This document shows, one piece after another, positions 1-4,804 of a stretch of DNA of 8,353 bases. The stretch lies in contig JAHEIV010000112.1 of NCBI GenBank assembly GCA_024639205.1, positions 1-8,353 on the forward strand, in the 5' to 3' direction. A program made the translations under genes and the position numbers. The notes under the pieces are model-generated. The model was not told where the DNA came from. It saw only the letters and a list, made by a program, of their open reading frames with translations, and did not search any database. Source of the stretch: Deltaproteobacteria bacterium. Lineage in GTDB: Bacteria; Desulfobacterota; Desulfobacteria; Desulfobacterales; SG8-13. Within the stretch, counting starts at the first letter, position 1; each line of letters starts with the position of its first letter.

Positions 1-183
1 AGCAATTACTCCCGGGCGTATTTGCGCCATCTTTACATGGCGCGGGAACTGCTGGGCTATCGGCTCAACACCATCCACAACGTACACCATTTCGTTCACC
101 TGATGGCACAGATGCGCACGGCCATTGAAAGAGACGAATTCGAATCTTTTCGAAGCGAATTTTACCGTCGTCCGCGGTCTTGA
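1..183 (+). CDS. tgt: Queuine tRNA-ribosyltransferase, C-terminal end (partial)
   Basis: The frame is open from the first base and ends at TGA 181-183, giving the last 60 residues of bacterial tRNA-guanine transglycosylase. This cytoplasmic enzyme exchanges guanine at the wobble position of GUN-anticodon tRNAs for the queuosine precursor preQ1. The visible part starts with SNYSRAYLRHL and continues through RLNTIHNVHHF, which matches my memory of the E. coli Tgt end (NYSRAYLHHL, RLNTIHN). The His of TIHN (codon 76-78) corresponds to the zinc-ligand histidine of the family. The zinc cysteines would lie just upstream of the window edge. The C-terminus is a short charged tail (FYRRPRS) that looks natural rather than truncated. 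No clear terminator follows, and the next gene starts 182 bp downstream on the same strand. Confidence 0.93.
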   Translation, partial: SNYSRAYLRHLYMARELLGYRLNTIHNVHHFVHLMAQMRTAIERDEFESFRSEFYRRPRS

Positions 184-318
184 AACCGGTCGCCGGATGA
201 TGCTCGGATCGACCGTGCCGGAGCAATGGAGCTGGAAAAGTTAAAAATTGTGGCTATGTTTGGAAAAACATGTTTACACATGTCGCTTCAGACGATATCG
301 ATACAAAGACACGAACCC

Positions 319-338
319 GGATCCTGCAGCAGGGATCC
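319..338 (+). other. Small hairpin upstream of the Nfu gene
   Basis: Two GGATCC copies (319-324 and 333-338) are separated by TGCAGCAG and can form a 6-bp stem with an 8-nt loop. The stem ends 14 nt before the AGGAGG ribosome-binding site of the Nfu gene. There is no U-tract, so it is not an intrinsic terminator. It may be an mRNA leader structure or chance. A second small symmetric element, ACATGT-TTAC-ACATGT, lies at 268-283 in the same leader. I found no promoter with a convincing -35/-10 pair between tgt and this gene. Confidence 0.25.
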
Positions 339-365
339 AGTACCGAGTGCCGAGGAGGAATCGAA

Positions 366-584
366 ATGAAAGAACAAGTCGAAAATGCCCTCAAAAAAAT
401 CCGTCCGCTCCTTCAAAGAGACGGAGGAGATGTGGAGCTGGTTGAAGTAGTAGAGGGTGTGGTAAAAGTGCGCCTGCAGGGAGCCTGTGCCGGCTGCCCG
501 ATGTCCCAGATGACCATCAAAAACGGTATCGAACGATTGTTGAAACAGGAGATACCCGAAGTCGAATCTGTGGAATCGGTTTAG
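366..584 (+). CDS. Stand-alone Nfu (NifU C-terminal) domain Fe-S scaffold protein
   Basis: This 72-aa protein consists of a single NifU C-terminal (Nfu) domain. The family binds a labile [4Fe-4S] cluster, usually between two subunits, and passes it to apo-enzymes in the cytoplasm. The key motif CAGCP gives C41 and C44, the CxxC cluster ligands. It is preceded by the typical RDGGDVELVEV segment (residues 18-28) and followed by a helix ending in a PEV turn. I chose ATG 366 because AGGAGG sits 8 bp upstream (353-358). The frame is open further upstream (an ATG at 270), but those extra 32 residues do not resemble the family. The stop is 21 nt before the epimerase gene, so the two are probably co-transcribed. 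NfuA proteins with an A-type N-terminal domain are longer; this one has no such domain. Confidence 0.92.
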   Translation: MKEQVENALKKIRPLLQRDGGDVELVEVVEGVVKVRLQGACAGCPMSQMTIKNGIERLLKQEIPEVESVESV

Positions 585-605
585 ATTCAGGGAAAGGACC
601 TGCAG

Positions 606-1007
606 ATGAAGATATTGAAAATCGATCACCTGGGGATTGCCGTAAACAGCATCGAAGACGGTAAAAATTTCTGGTCGGATGTGCTGGGGCTTGCTTTCGA
701 GGGTGCCGAGACGGTTGCCGAGCAGAAGGTGACCACCGCCTTTTTCCCGGTCGGAGAAAGCGAAGTGGAACTGCTGGAATCGACGTCTCCGGACGGACCC
801 GTCGCCAAATATATCGAAAAACGGGGTCAGGGAATTCAGCACATCGCTTTCCGGGTAGAGGACATCGAAGCTGCCTTGGCGGAACTCAAAGAAAAAGGGA
901 TCCAGCTGATCGACGAAAAACCCCGGCTCGGTGCCGGTGGCGCCAAAATCGCTTTTCTGCACCCGAAGGCCACCGGCGGTGTCCTGGTGGAACTCTGCCA
1001 GCGGTAA
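606..1007 (+). CDS. mce: Methylmalonyl-CoA epimerase
   Basis: This 133-aa protein matches the length and layout of methylmalonyl-CoA epimerase, a VOC-fold metalloenzyme that interconverts (S)- and (R)-methylmalonyl-CoA. It thereby links propionyl-CoA to succinyl-CoA through the B12-dependent mutase. Diagnostic stretches are KIDHLGIAV at the N-terminus, VELLESTSPDGPVAKYIEKRG (about 54-74), GIQHIAFRVEDIEAAL (about 77-91) and the final VLVELCQR. Likely metal ligands by family position are H8, E55, H79 and E129, with E39 as a candidate general base; these assignments are by analogy. AAGGA at 594-598 gives 7-nt spacing to ATG 606. The gene follows nfu after 21 nt. The mutase genes are not in the window. 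In sulfate reducers this step serves propionate or odd-chain oxidation, or the reverse direction. Confidence 0.93.
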   Translation: MKILKIDHLGIAVNSIEDGKNFWSDVLGLAFEGAETVAEQKVTTAFFPVGESEVELLESTSPDGPVAKYIEKRGQGIQHIAFRVEDIEAALAELKEKGIQLIDEKPRLGAGGAKIAFLHPKATGGVLVELCQR

Positions 1008-1095
1008 TTCCAGGGGAAAGCGACTGCGGCATCTGGTTGGTATACATTGCTGCATCGGAGGTGGGCAGCGAAGCCTAAATGAGAGCCGATGATGT

Positions 1096-1584
1096 GTGAG
1101 CCTTTATCCGCTGCTGAAAGCAGCAGATGAATCCGAACGTAGAGGCGCCGATTTGAAAGGCAAAACGATCGAAGAACTGCAGATCGGCCTATCCGCCCGT
1201 TTCTCGAAAACGATCACGGAAGCGGACGTATATTTGTTTGCCGGGATTACCGGCGATCTCAACCCGGCCCATGTCGATGAGGAATTTGCGAAAAATTCGT
1301 TTTTCAAAACCCGGATCGCCCACGGCATGCTGACGGCCGGGTTCATTTCCACCATTATCGGGACGATGCTCCCCGGGCCGGGATCGATTTACATCCGCCA
1401 GGAAGTCAATTTCCTAAAGCCGGTTCGGATCGGCGACACGGTGACCGCAACCGCCGAAGTGGCAGAGGTGATGGCCGAAAAGAAACGCGTTCGGCTCAAC
1501 ACCTTTTGCACCAACCAGAACGGGGAGGTTGTACTCGATGGTCTGGCCATCGTCAGCCCCCCCAGACGTTCTTTTCCCTCCTGA
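1096..1584 (+). CDS. MaoC/PhaJ-like (R)-specific enoyl-CoA hydratase
   Basis: This 162-aa hot-dog fold protein belongs to the MaoC/R-hydratase family, which adds water to trans-2-enoyl-CoA to give (R)-3-hydroxyacyl-CoA. The hydratase signature is clear: ITGDLNPAHVDEEFA (residues 51-65, with D54 and H59 as the expected catalytic pair), then RIAHGMLTAGFIS (73-85). A typical C-terminal half follows (FLKPVRIGDTV). The first usable start is GTG 1096, because an in-frame TGA lies at 1090-1092. The N-terminal 20 residues are a little long for PhaJ (core begins LKGKTIEELQIG), so TTG 1153 is an alternative, but it has no better ribosome-binding site. GGAGGT at 1056-1061 is too far away to serve GTG 1096 directly. 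The gene lies 88 nt after mce on the same strand. Its exact acyl-CoA substrate cannot be read from sequence. Confidence 0.88.
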   Translation: MSLYPLLKAADESERRGADLKGKTIEELQIGLSARFSKTITEADVYLFAGITGDLNPAHVDEEFAKNSFFKTRIAHGMLTAGFISTIIGTMLPGPGSIYIRQEVNFLKPVRIGDTVTATAEVAEVMAEKKRVRLNTFCTNQNGEVVLDGLAIVSPPRRSFPS

Positions 1585-1671
1585 GCAAACCTTACAGGGT
1601 CTGCCTTTCCGCCAAAACGGGATTCACCCGGAACACTTCCTTCTGTAAATCACCCATTCAACGGAGGCTGT

Positions 1672-3024
1672 ATGAAATCTGAAGATACCGTTACGAAATT
1701 GACTGACAGGATGCTGCAAGGGAAGCTGGCGCCCTGGAAAGCGGAAGAAGCCGCCCTGGAAGACGGTCTGACAGCACCGGAGAACATCACGGCCGGTGCT
1801 GCAGCCCGGCGTTCTTTTATTGAAGCCAAGAGCGGTCAACGGTTCCGGCATATCGTCTTGCCGGATCAGCCCTACCACACGGCCTACCGCTGCCCCAACG
1901 ACCAAAGCCTGTGGACCCTGGCCGCAGAAGACACCCATATCCGCTGCGGGATGTGCGACACGCCACTGGAGGCGCTCCCTGAAGCGCAGCGCCACAAACC
2001 ATTGGTCAACAACTACATCGGCGGCATCGAAGACTATTACAGCTATGCCGGTGAGGTCACGGTCGGCGGTGACGTGAAGAAAACCTTTCAGAATATTCTT
2101 TGCTGGGGCCCTGGTGTCGGTCATCTCGGTATCAGTGTCGGATGCTTCAAACTCAACAAATACGGACCGATTGAAGTGCAGGTTTCGGATTGGGGGATCG
2201 CAGCCCGTAATTTGTCGTTTGTGTTCGATACCGAAGGAGATCGCGAAAAAGCCAAGAAAATCATCCAGAAGAAACTTCCCGATGTCCTGCCGAAGATCAC
2301 CCGGGATCATCTGTCCGAATGGGGCGGTGAAATCGTTGATGTCGACTTTCTGTACAAGCAGCACCACGGTGATCGAATTTTGCACTGCTGTTTTTATTCG
2401 CGCTTTGAGAATCATCGCGGGCATGGACAGACCTCTCATGCTGCCGGTAGCGCAAAACTGATTTTCGATGACCTCTTAAAAGAAAACGGGATCGCCTGTC
2501 GGCTTTCGGTGGTTGGAATGGGCAGGGATGGCGATCTGAAGCCTTCTCCGCGAAATCGGCGCGGCCGGTATGTGTCTGCCCAGCAGGCCATCCCGGTTTC
2601 GGAATATGAAAAGAGCATCGGCCGTTCCATTGAAGAATTTTTCAGTTACATCGAGTTGGACCGCCAGGGCGTAACCGAGGAGATTGGATGGCCGGTTTAC
2701 ACCGGGATGGGCGGAGAAATCATTCCTGCATTTTATCGAACGATGAAAAACAATCCCAGGCCCTATCTGGTTTCCTGTTTTCAGAAGGTGTATGCTACCA
2801 TCCGCGGCAACGACCTGATATTCGGGGTGGAGCTGCCAAACGTGGAAGTCGGCATCACCTCGAGCCCGGAAGGCATCATCCCGCCGATGGCACGGGAGGC
2901 GTTGCGGATTTGCGGCATTACCAGCGCCAGGGAATTTGCCGCGGCCCTGGCAGCGGTTACCCTGGGCGGCGAATTCAATTTCGCCACCCTTCACGTTCAG
3001 GAAAGGATGTACACCGGCCGGTAA
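1672..3024 (+). CDS. Conserved-looking protein of unknown family, with a C-x17-C-x2-C cluster
   Basis: This 450-aa ORF has coding character throughout and a good start (ATG 1672 with GGAGG at 1661-1665), but I do not recognise its family. Visible traits: a charged N-terminal helix (1-55) and a putative metal-binding knuckle with C74 and CGMC (C92, C95) in a FRHIVLPDQPYHTAYRCPND...CGMC context. A Gly-rich core follows (ILCWGPGVGHLGISVGCFK, 142-160), then a His/Cys-dense segment at 230-256 (KQHHGD, LHCCFYSRF, ENHRGHGQTSH). The C-terminal half contains GWPVYTGMGGEIIPAFYR and SSPEGIIPPMAREALRICGI. No signal peptide or transmembrane segment is evident, so it is probably cytoplasmic. It sits between a MaoC hydratase (87 nt upstream) and a hydrolase whose ATG abuts its stop, so a role in the same acyl-CoA or carboxylic acid pathway is inferred. 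Metal dependence is a guess from the Cys/His clusters. Confidence 0.85.
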   Translation: MKSEDTVTKLTDRMLQGKLAPWKAEEAALEDGLTAPENITAGAAARRSFIEAKSGQRFRHIVLPDQPYHTAYRCPNDQSLWTLAAEDTHIRCGMCDTPLEALPEAQRHKPLVNNYIGGIEDYYSYAGEVTVGGDVKKTFQNILCWGPGVGHLGISVGCFKLNKYGPIEVQVSDWGIAARNLSFVFDTEGDREKAKKIIQKKLPDVLPKITRDHLSEWGGEIVDVDFLYKQHHGDRILHCCFYSRFENHRGHGQTSHAAGSAKLIFDDLLKENGIACRLSVVGMGRDGDLKPSPRNRRGRYVSAQQAIPVSEYEKSIGRSIEEFFSYIELDRQGVTEEIGWPVYTGMGGEIIPAFYRTMKNNPRPYLVSCFQKVYATIRGNDLIFGVELPNVEVGITSSPEGIIPPMAREALRICGITSAREFAAALAAVTLGGEFNFATLHVQERMYTGR

Positions 3025-3744
3025 ATGGAACACACGTGCCGAAAACCATCCATCCAGGCCGATGATGGCGCCATTCCCGCTTTTTTCTGTCTTCCCACGG
3101 GAAAGGGTCGATTTCCCGCTGTGATCGTATTGCACGGCAGCGACGGTTTCAAATCCAATCACGCTGAATATGCCGAGAATCTCTGCCGGGAAGGTTTCGC
3201 AGTGCTCGTGCCGACATGGTTCGGGGGGAAGTCCCCCCGGAGGCATTGGGATGAGGTCCGCGCATCGGACCTGCTGCGTGCAGCCGCGTGGCTAAGAAGC
3301 CGTGCCGGCGTTTACCCGGACCGCATCGGCTGTTTGGGTTTTAGCCGCGGTGGAGGACTGGCACTGATATTCGGTGCCCTGCTGCCGGAAACCAGGGCGA
3401 TCGTCAACTATTTCGGGCTCACTGCCTGGAGGGGCGGCCTGGAAGAATTCGCGCACCTGCCGCTAAACGAAAATGATCCTTTTGATTTTGTGGGGAAGAT
3501 CCCCTGCCCGGTTATTTCCTTCCACGGGGATCAGGACAACGTTGTTCCCGTGGAAAATACGTACCGGCTGGACGATGCCTGTCGACGATTCGGCGTAGAT
3601 CACCGCTATTTTATCTATCCTCGTGTAAATCATTCCTTTGTCTGGCCCGGAGACAAGTACAACGAAAGCGCTCGGATGGATTCCTGGCAAAGGGCGCTAG
3701 CGTTCTTACAACATCTGTTGGTGAGTTCGCAGGCTTTTCAGTGA
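3025..3744 (+). CDS. Dienelactone hydrolase-family alpha/beta hydrolase
   Basis: This 239-aa protein has the size and motifs of dienelactone hydrolase (DLH)-like alpha/beta hydrolases, cytoplasmic enzymes that cleave lactone, ester or thioester bonds. The opening strand and oxyanion region read PAVIVLHGSDG (31-41). The nucleophile elbow is GFSRGG with S107. The acid is in FHGDQDNVVP (D171 likely), and the catalytic histidine is H203 in YPRVNHSFVWPG. Classical DLH uses Cys in the elbow (GFCxGG), so Ser here suggests a general esterase or thioesterase-like activity. The ATG follows the TAA of the 450-aa gene with zero spacing and has only a distant AAAGGA (about 3001), so translational coupling is likely. 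It ends 7 bp before the stop of the convergent SDR gene. The substrate is unknown. Confidence 0.88.
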   Translation: MEHTCRKPSIQADDGAIPAFFCLPTGKGRFPAVIVLHGSDGFKSNHAEYAENLCREGFAVLVPTWFGGKSPRRHWDEVRASDLLRAAAWLRSRAGVYPDRIGCLGFSRGGGLALIFGALLPETRAIVNYFGLTAWRGGLEEFAHLPLNENDPFDFVGKIPCPVISFHGDQDNVVPVENTYRLDDACRRFGVDHRYFIYPRVNHSFVWPGDKYNESARMDSWQRALAFLQHLLVSSQAFQ

Positions 3745-3751
3745 ATACTGT

Positions 3752-4537
3752 TTACCCTCGCGATCCCAGCCGCAGGCCCCCGTGCACGTAAAATACTTCC
3801 CCGGCCAGTGCCTCGTTGCGGTACAGCTCGACAACCAGGGATGCCACCTCCTCGGGCTGGATCAGGCGCTTGATGGGCACATCCTGCAGGATGTTATCGA
3901 GGGCCTTCTGGTTCATCCCCTCCAAGATCGGTGTGGCACAGTAGCCGGGTGCGATGGCAGCGCAGCGGATCTTGTCGGAAACCCCCCGGCGGAAAAATTC
4001 GGCGGTCAGCACCTTTGGCATCACCGACACGGCGGCCTTGGTGGATGAATAGTTTATCTGACCGGCAGTGCCCAGCGAACCCGTGGATGAGACCAGGCAA
4101 ATCAGTCCCCGGCAGCCGTTATTGATCATACGCTCGGTGCACTCCCGTACGGTCAGAAACACACCGGTTAGATTGATGTCCACAACCTTTTGAAACTGCG
4201 CCAGGGACATCTTTTTCGTGACCTTGCCCGTGTCGCGATCCGGGACAACCATCAATCCGTCCATGATGATACCGGCAAACGGTGCTACCAGGTTGATCCG
4301 TCCGAATGCCGAAATGGCCGTATCCGCCAGGCGGGCACTGTCTTCCTCGCTGGTGACGTCGCAAACGACGGTGGCCGTATCACCGCCGATCCGATCCTTT
4401 GCCGCGGCTAGCGCCTCTTCTGCAATGTCGCCGATGACAACCTTGCCCCCCTGCTGCGCCCAGTATTGCGCCACGGCCAGCCCGATGCCGCTGGCTCCTC
4501 CGGTGATGACTGCCACGGAATCCTTGATTTCCAGCAT
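3752..4537 (-). CDS. Short-chain dehydrogenase/reductase (SDR), 3-hydroxyacyl/3-ketoacyl type
   Basis: This 261-aa classical SDR uses NAD(P)(H) to interconvert an alcohol and a ketone. The Rossmann motif TGGASGIG spans residues 12-19. D37 after the second strand (VVIGDIAEE) favours NAD(H), and CDV (59-61) is typical. The catalytic tetrad is N122 (INLTGVF), S150, Y163 and K167 (YSSTK). The motif normally written NNAG reads APFAG (85-89), an unusual replacement of both asparagines. It is followed by a longer insert (VVPDRDTGKVTKKMS) before the catalytic Asn, as in FabG-like subgroups with a tagged loop. I chose ATG 4537 because AGGAGG (4546-4551 on this strand) precedes it by 8 nt. The frame is open further upstream, but those codons run through the promoter region. 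The gene diverges from the CoA-transferase and has its own sigma-54-type promoter. A 3-hydroxyacyl-CoA or hydroxy-acid substrate is inferred. Confidence 0.92.
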   Translation of the reverse strand: MLEIKDSVAVITGGASGIGLAVAQYWAQQGGKVVIGDIAEEALAAAKDRIGGDTATVVCDVTSEEDSARLADTAISAFGRINLVAPFAGIIMDGLMVVPDRDTGKVTKKMSLAQFQKVVDINLTGVFLTVRECTERMINNGCRGLICLVSSTGSLGTAGQINYSSTKAAVSVMPKVLTAEFFRRGVSDKIRCAAIAPGYCATPILEGMNQKALDNILQDVPIKRLIQPEEVASLVVELYRNEALAGEVFYVHGGLRLGSRG

Positions 4538-4561
4538 AGCCCTCTCCTCCTTTTGCCCGAC

Positions 4562-4582
4562 ATTCGGTAAACGATACCGAAT
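4562..4582. promoter_or_regulatory. Perfect inverted repeat 1, candidate activator or operator site
   Basis: ATTCGGTA and TACCGAAT flank AACGA: two perfect 8-bp arms with a 5-nt spacer. Its centre is about 97 bp upstream of the predicted start of the + strand sigma-54 promoter, a usual enhancer distance. It also overlaps the predicted start (about 4579) of the - strand promoter. It could therefore be an activator site for the CoA-transferase gene, a repressor operator for the SDR gene, or both. The protein that binds is not known. Confidence 0.45.
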
Positions 4583-4589
4583 CGATAAA

Positions 4590-4605
4590 TGCAAACTCCA
4601 TACCA
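4590..4605 (-). promoter_or_regulatory. Sigma-54 (-24/-12) promoter for the SDR gene
   Basis: On the - strand this reads TGGTATG-GAGT-TTGCA, compared with the sigma-54 consensus TGGCACG-N4-TTGCA. The invariant GG and GC are present with exact 10-nt spacing, and the -12 box is perfect. The predicted start is near 4579, giving a leader of about 42 nt to ATG 4537. The match is visible in sequence; activity is inferred. A sigma-54 activator gene lies about 2.6 kb away. Confidence 0.6.
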
Positions 4606-4642
4606 TAGAGAGGGACAAAAACCACACGAAATTCATTGCATA

Positions 4643-4658
4643 GGGCATCGTTTTTGCA
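4643..4658 (+). promoter_or_regulatory. Sigma-54 (-24/-12) promoter for the CoA-transferase gene
   Basis: This reads GGGCATC-GTTT-TTGCA against the consensus TGGCACG-N4-TTGCA. GG (4644-4645) and GC (4656-4657) have exact 10-nt spacing and the TTGCA box is perfect. The predicted start is near 4669, leaving a leader of about 136 nt before ATG 4805. Together with the opposing -24/-12 element at 4590-4605 it makes a divergent pair with about 90 bp between predicted start points. It is weaker than the - strand one in the -24 box. Confidence 0.5.
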
Positions 4659-4683
4659 GGAAATGATCGCATCGTCCAACCGA

Positions 4684-4703
4684 ACCGATCGGCATCGATC
4701 GGT
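4684..4703. promoter_or_regulatory. Perfect inverted repeat 2, candidate activator or operator site
   Basis: ACCGATCG and CGATCGGT flank GCAT: two perfect 8-bp arms with a 4-nt spacer. The centre lies about 115 bp upstream of the predicted start of the - strand sigma-54 promoter, so it suits an enhancer (UAS) for the SDR gene. Relative to the + strand promoter it falls in the leader, about 25 nt after the start, where it could form a hairpin in the mRNA. It shares ACCGA with inverted repeat 1 in the opposite arm arrangement, so I cannot say both bind one protein. Confidence 0.45.
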
Positions 4704-4804
4704 GGACAGCAAATACGCACTGGTTTGGTGAAGATCGAAAATCATTGCGGACGATCACCGAATGCGGCGAAGATGCCCGATAAGAGCAGAAAAGGAGGTG
4801 GCCC

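Noticed and set aside
248..276. Sigma-70-like promoter (TTGTGG, 17 nt, TGTTTA) before the Nfu gene
   Set aside because: The -10 match is poor; it would be a guess.
288..1055. 255-codon - strand ORF across the Nfu and epimerase genes
   Set aside because: Both + strand genes have clear family motifs and ribosome-binding sites; the antisense frame has neither.
1624..3246. Two - strand ORFs (1624-2439 and 2476-3246) opposite the 450-aa gene
   Set aside because: Their compositions are shadow-like. The + strand frame is continuous over 450 codons, has a good start site, and is coupled to the next gene.
3738..3752. CAGT-GAAT-ACTG followed by TTT between the convergent hydrolase and SDR genes, as a terminator
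   Set aside because: The stem is only 4 bp of mixed pairs and the T-run is 3, too weak to call.
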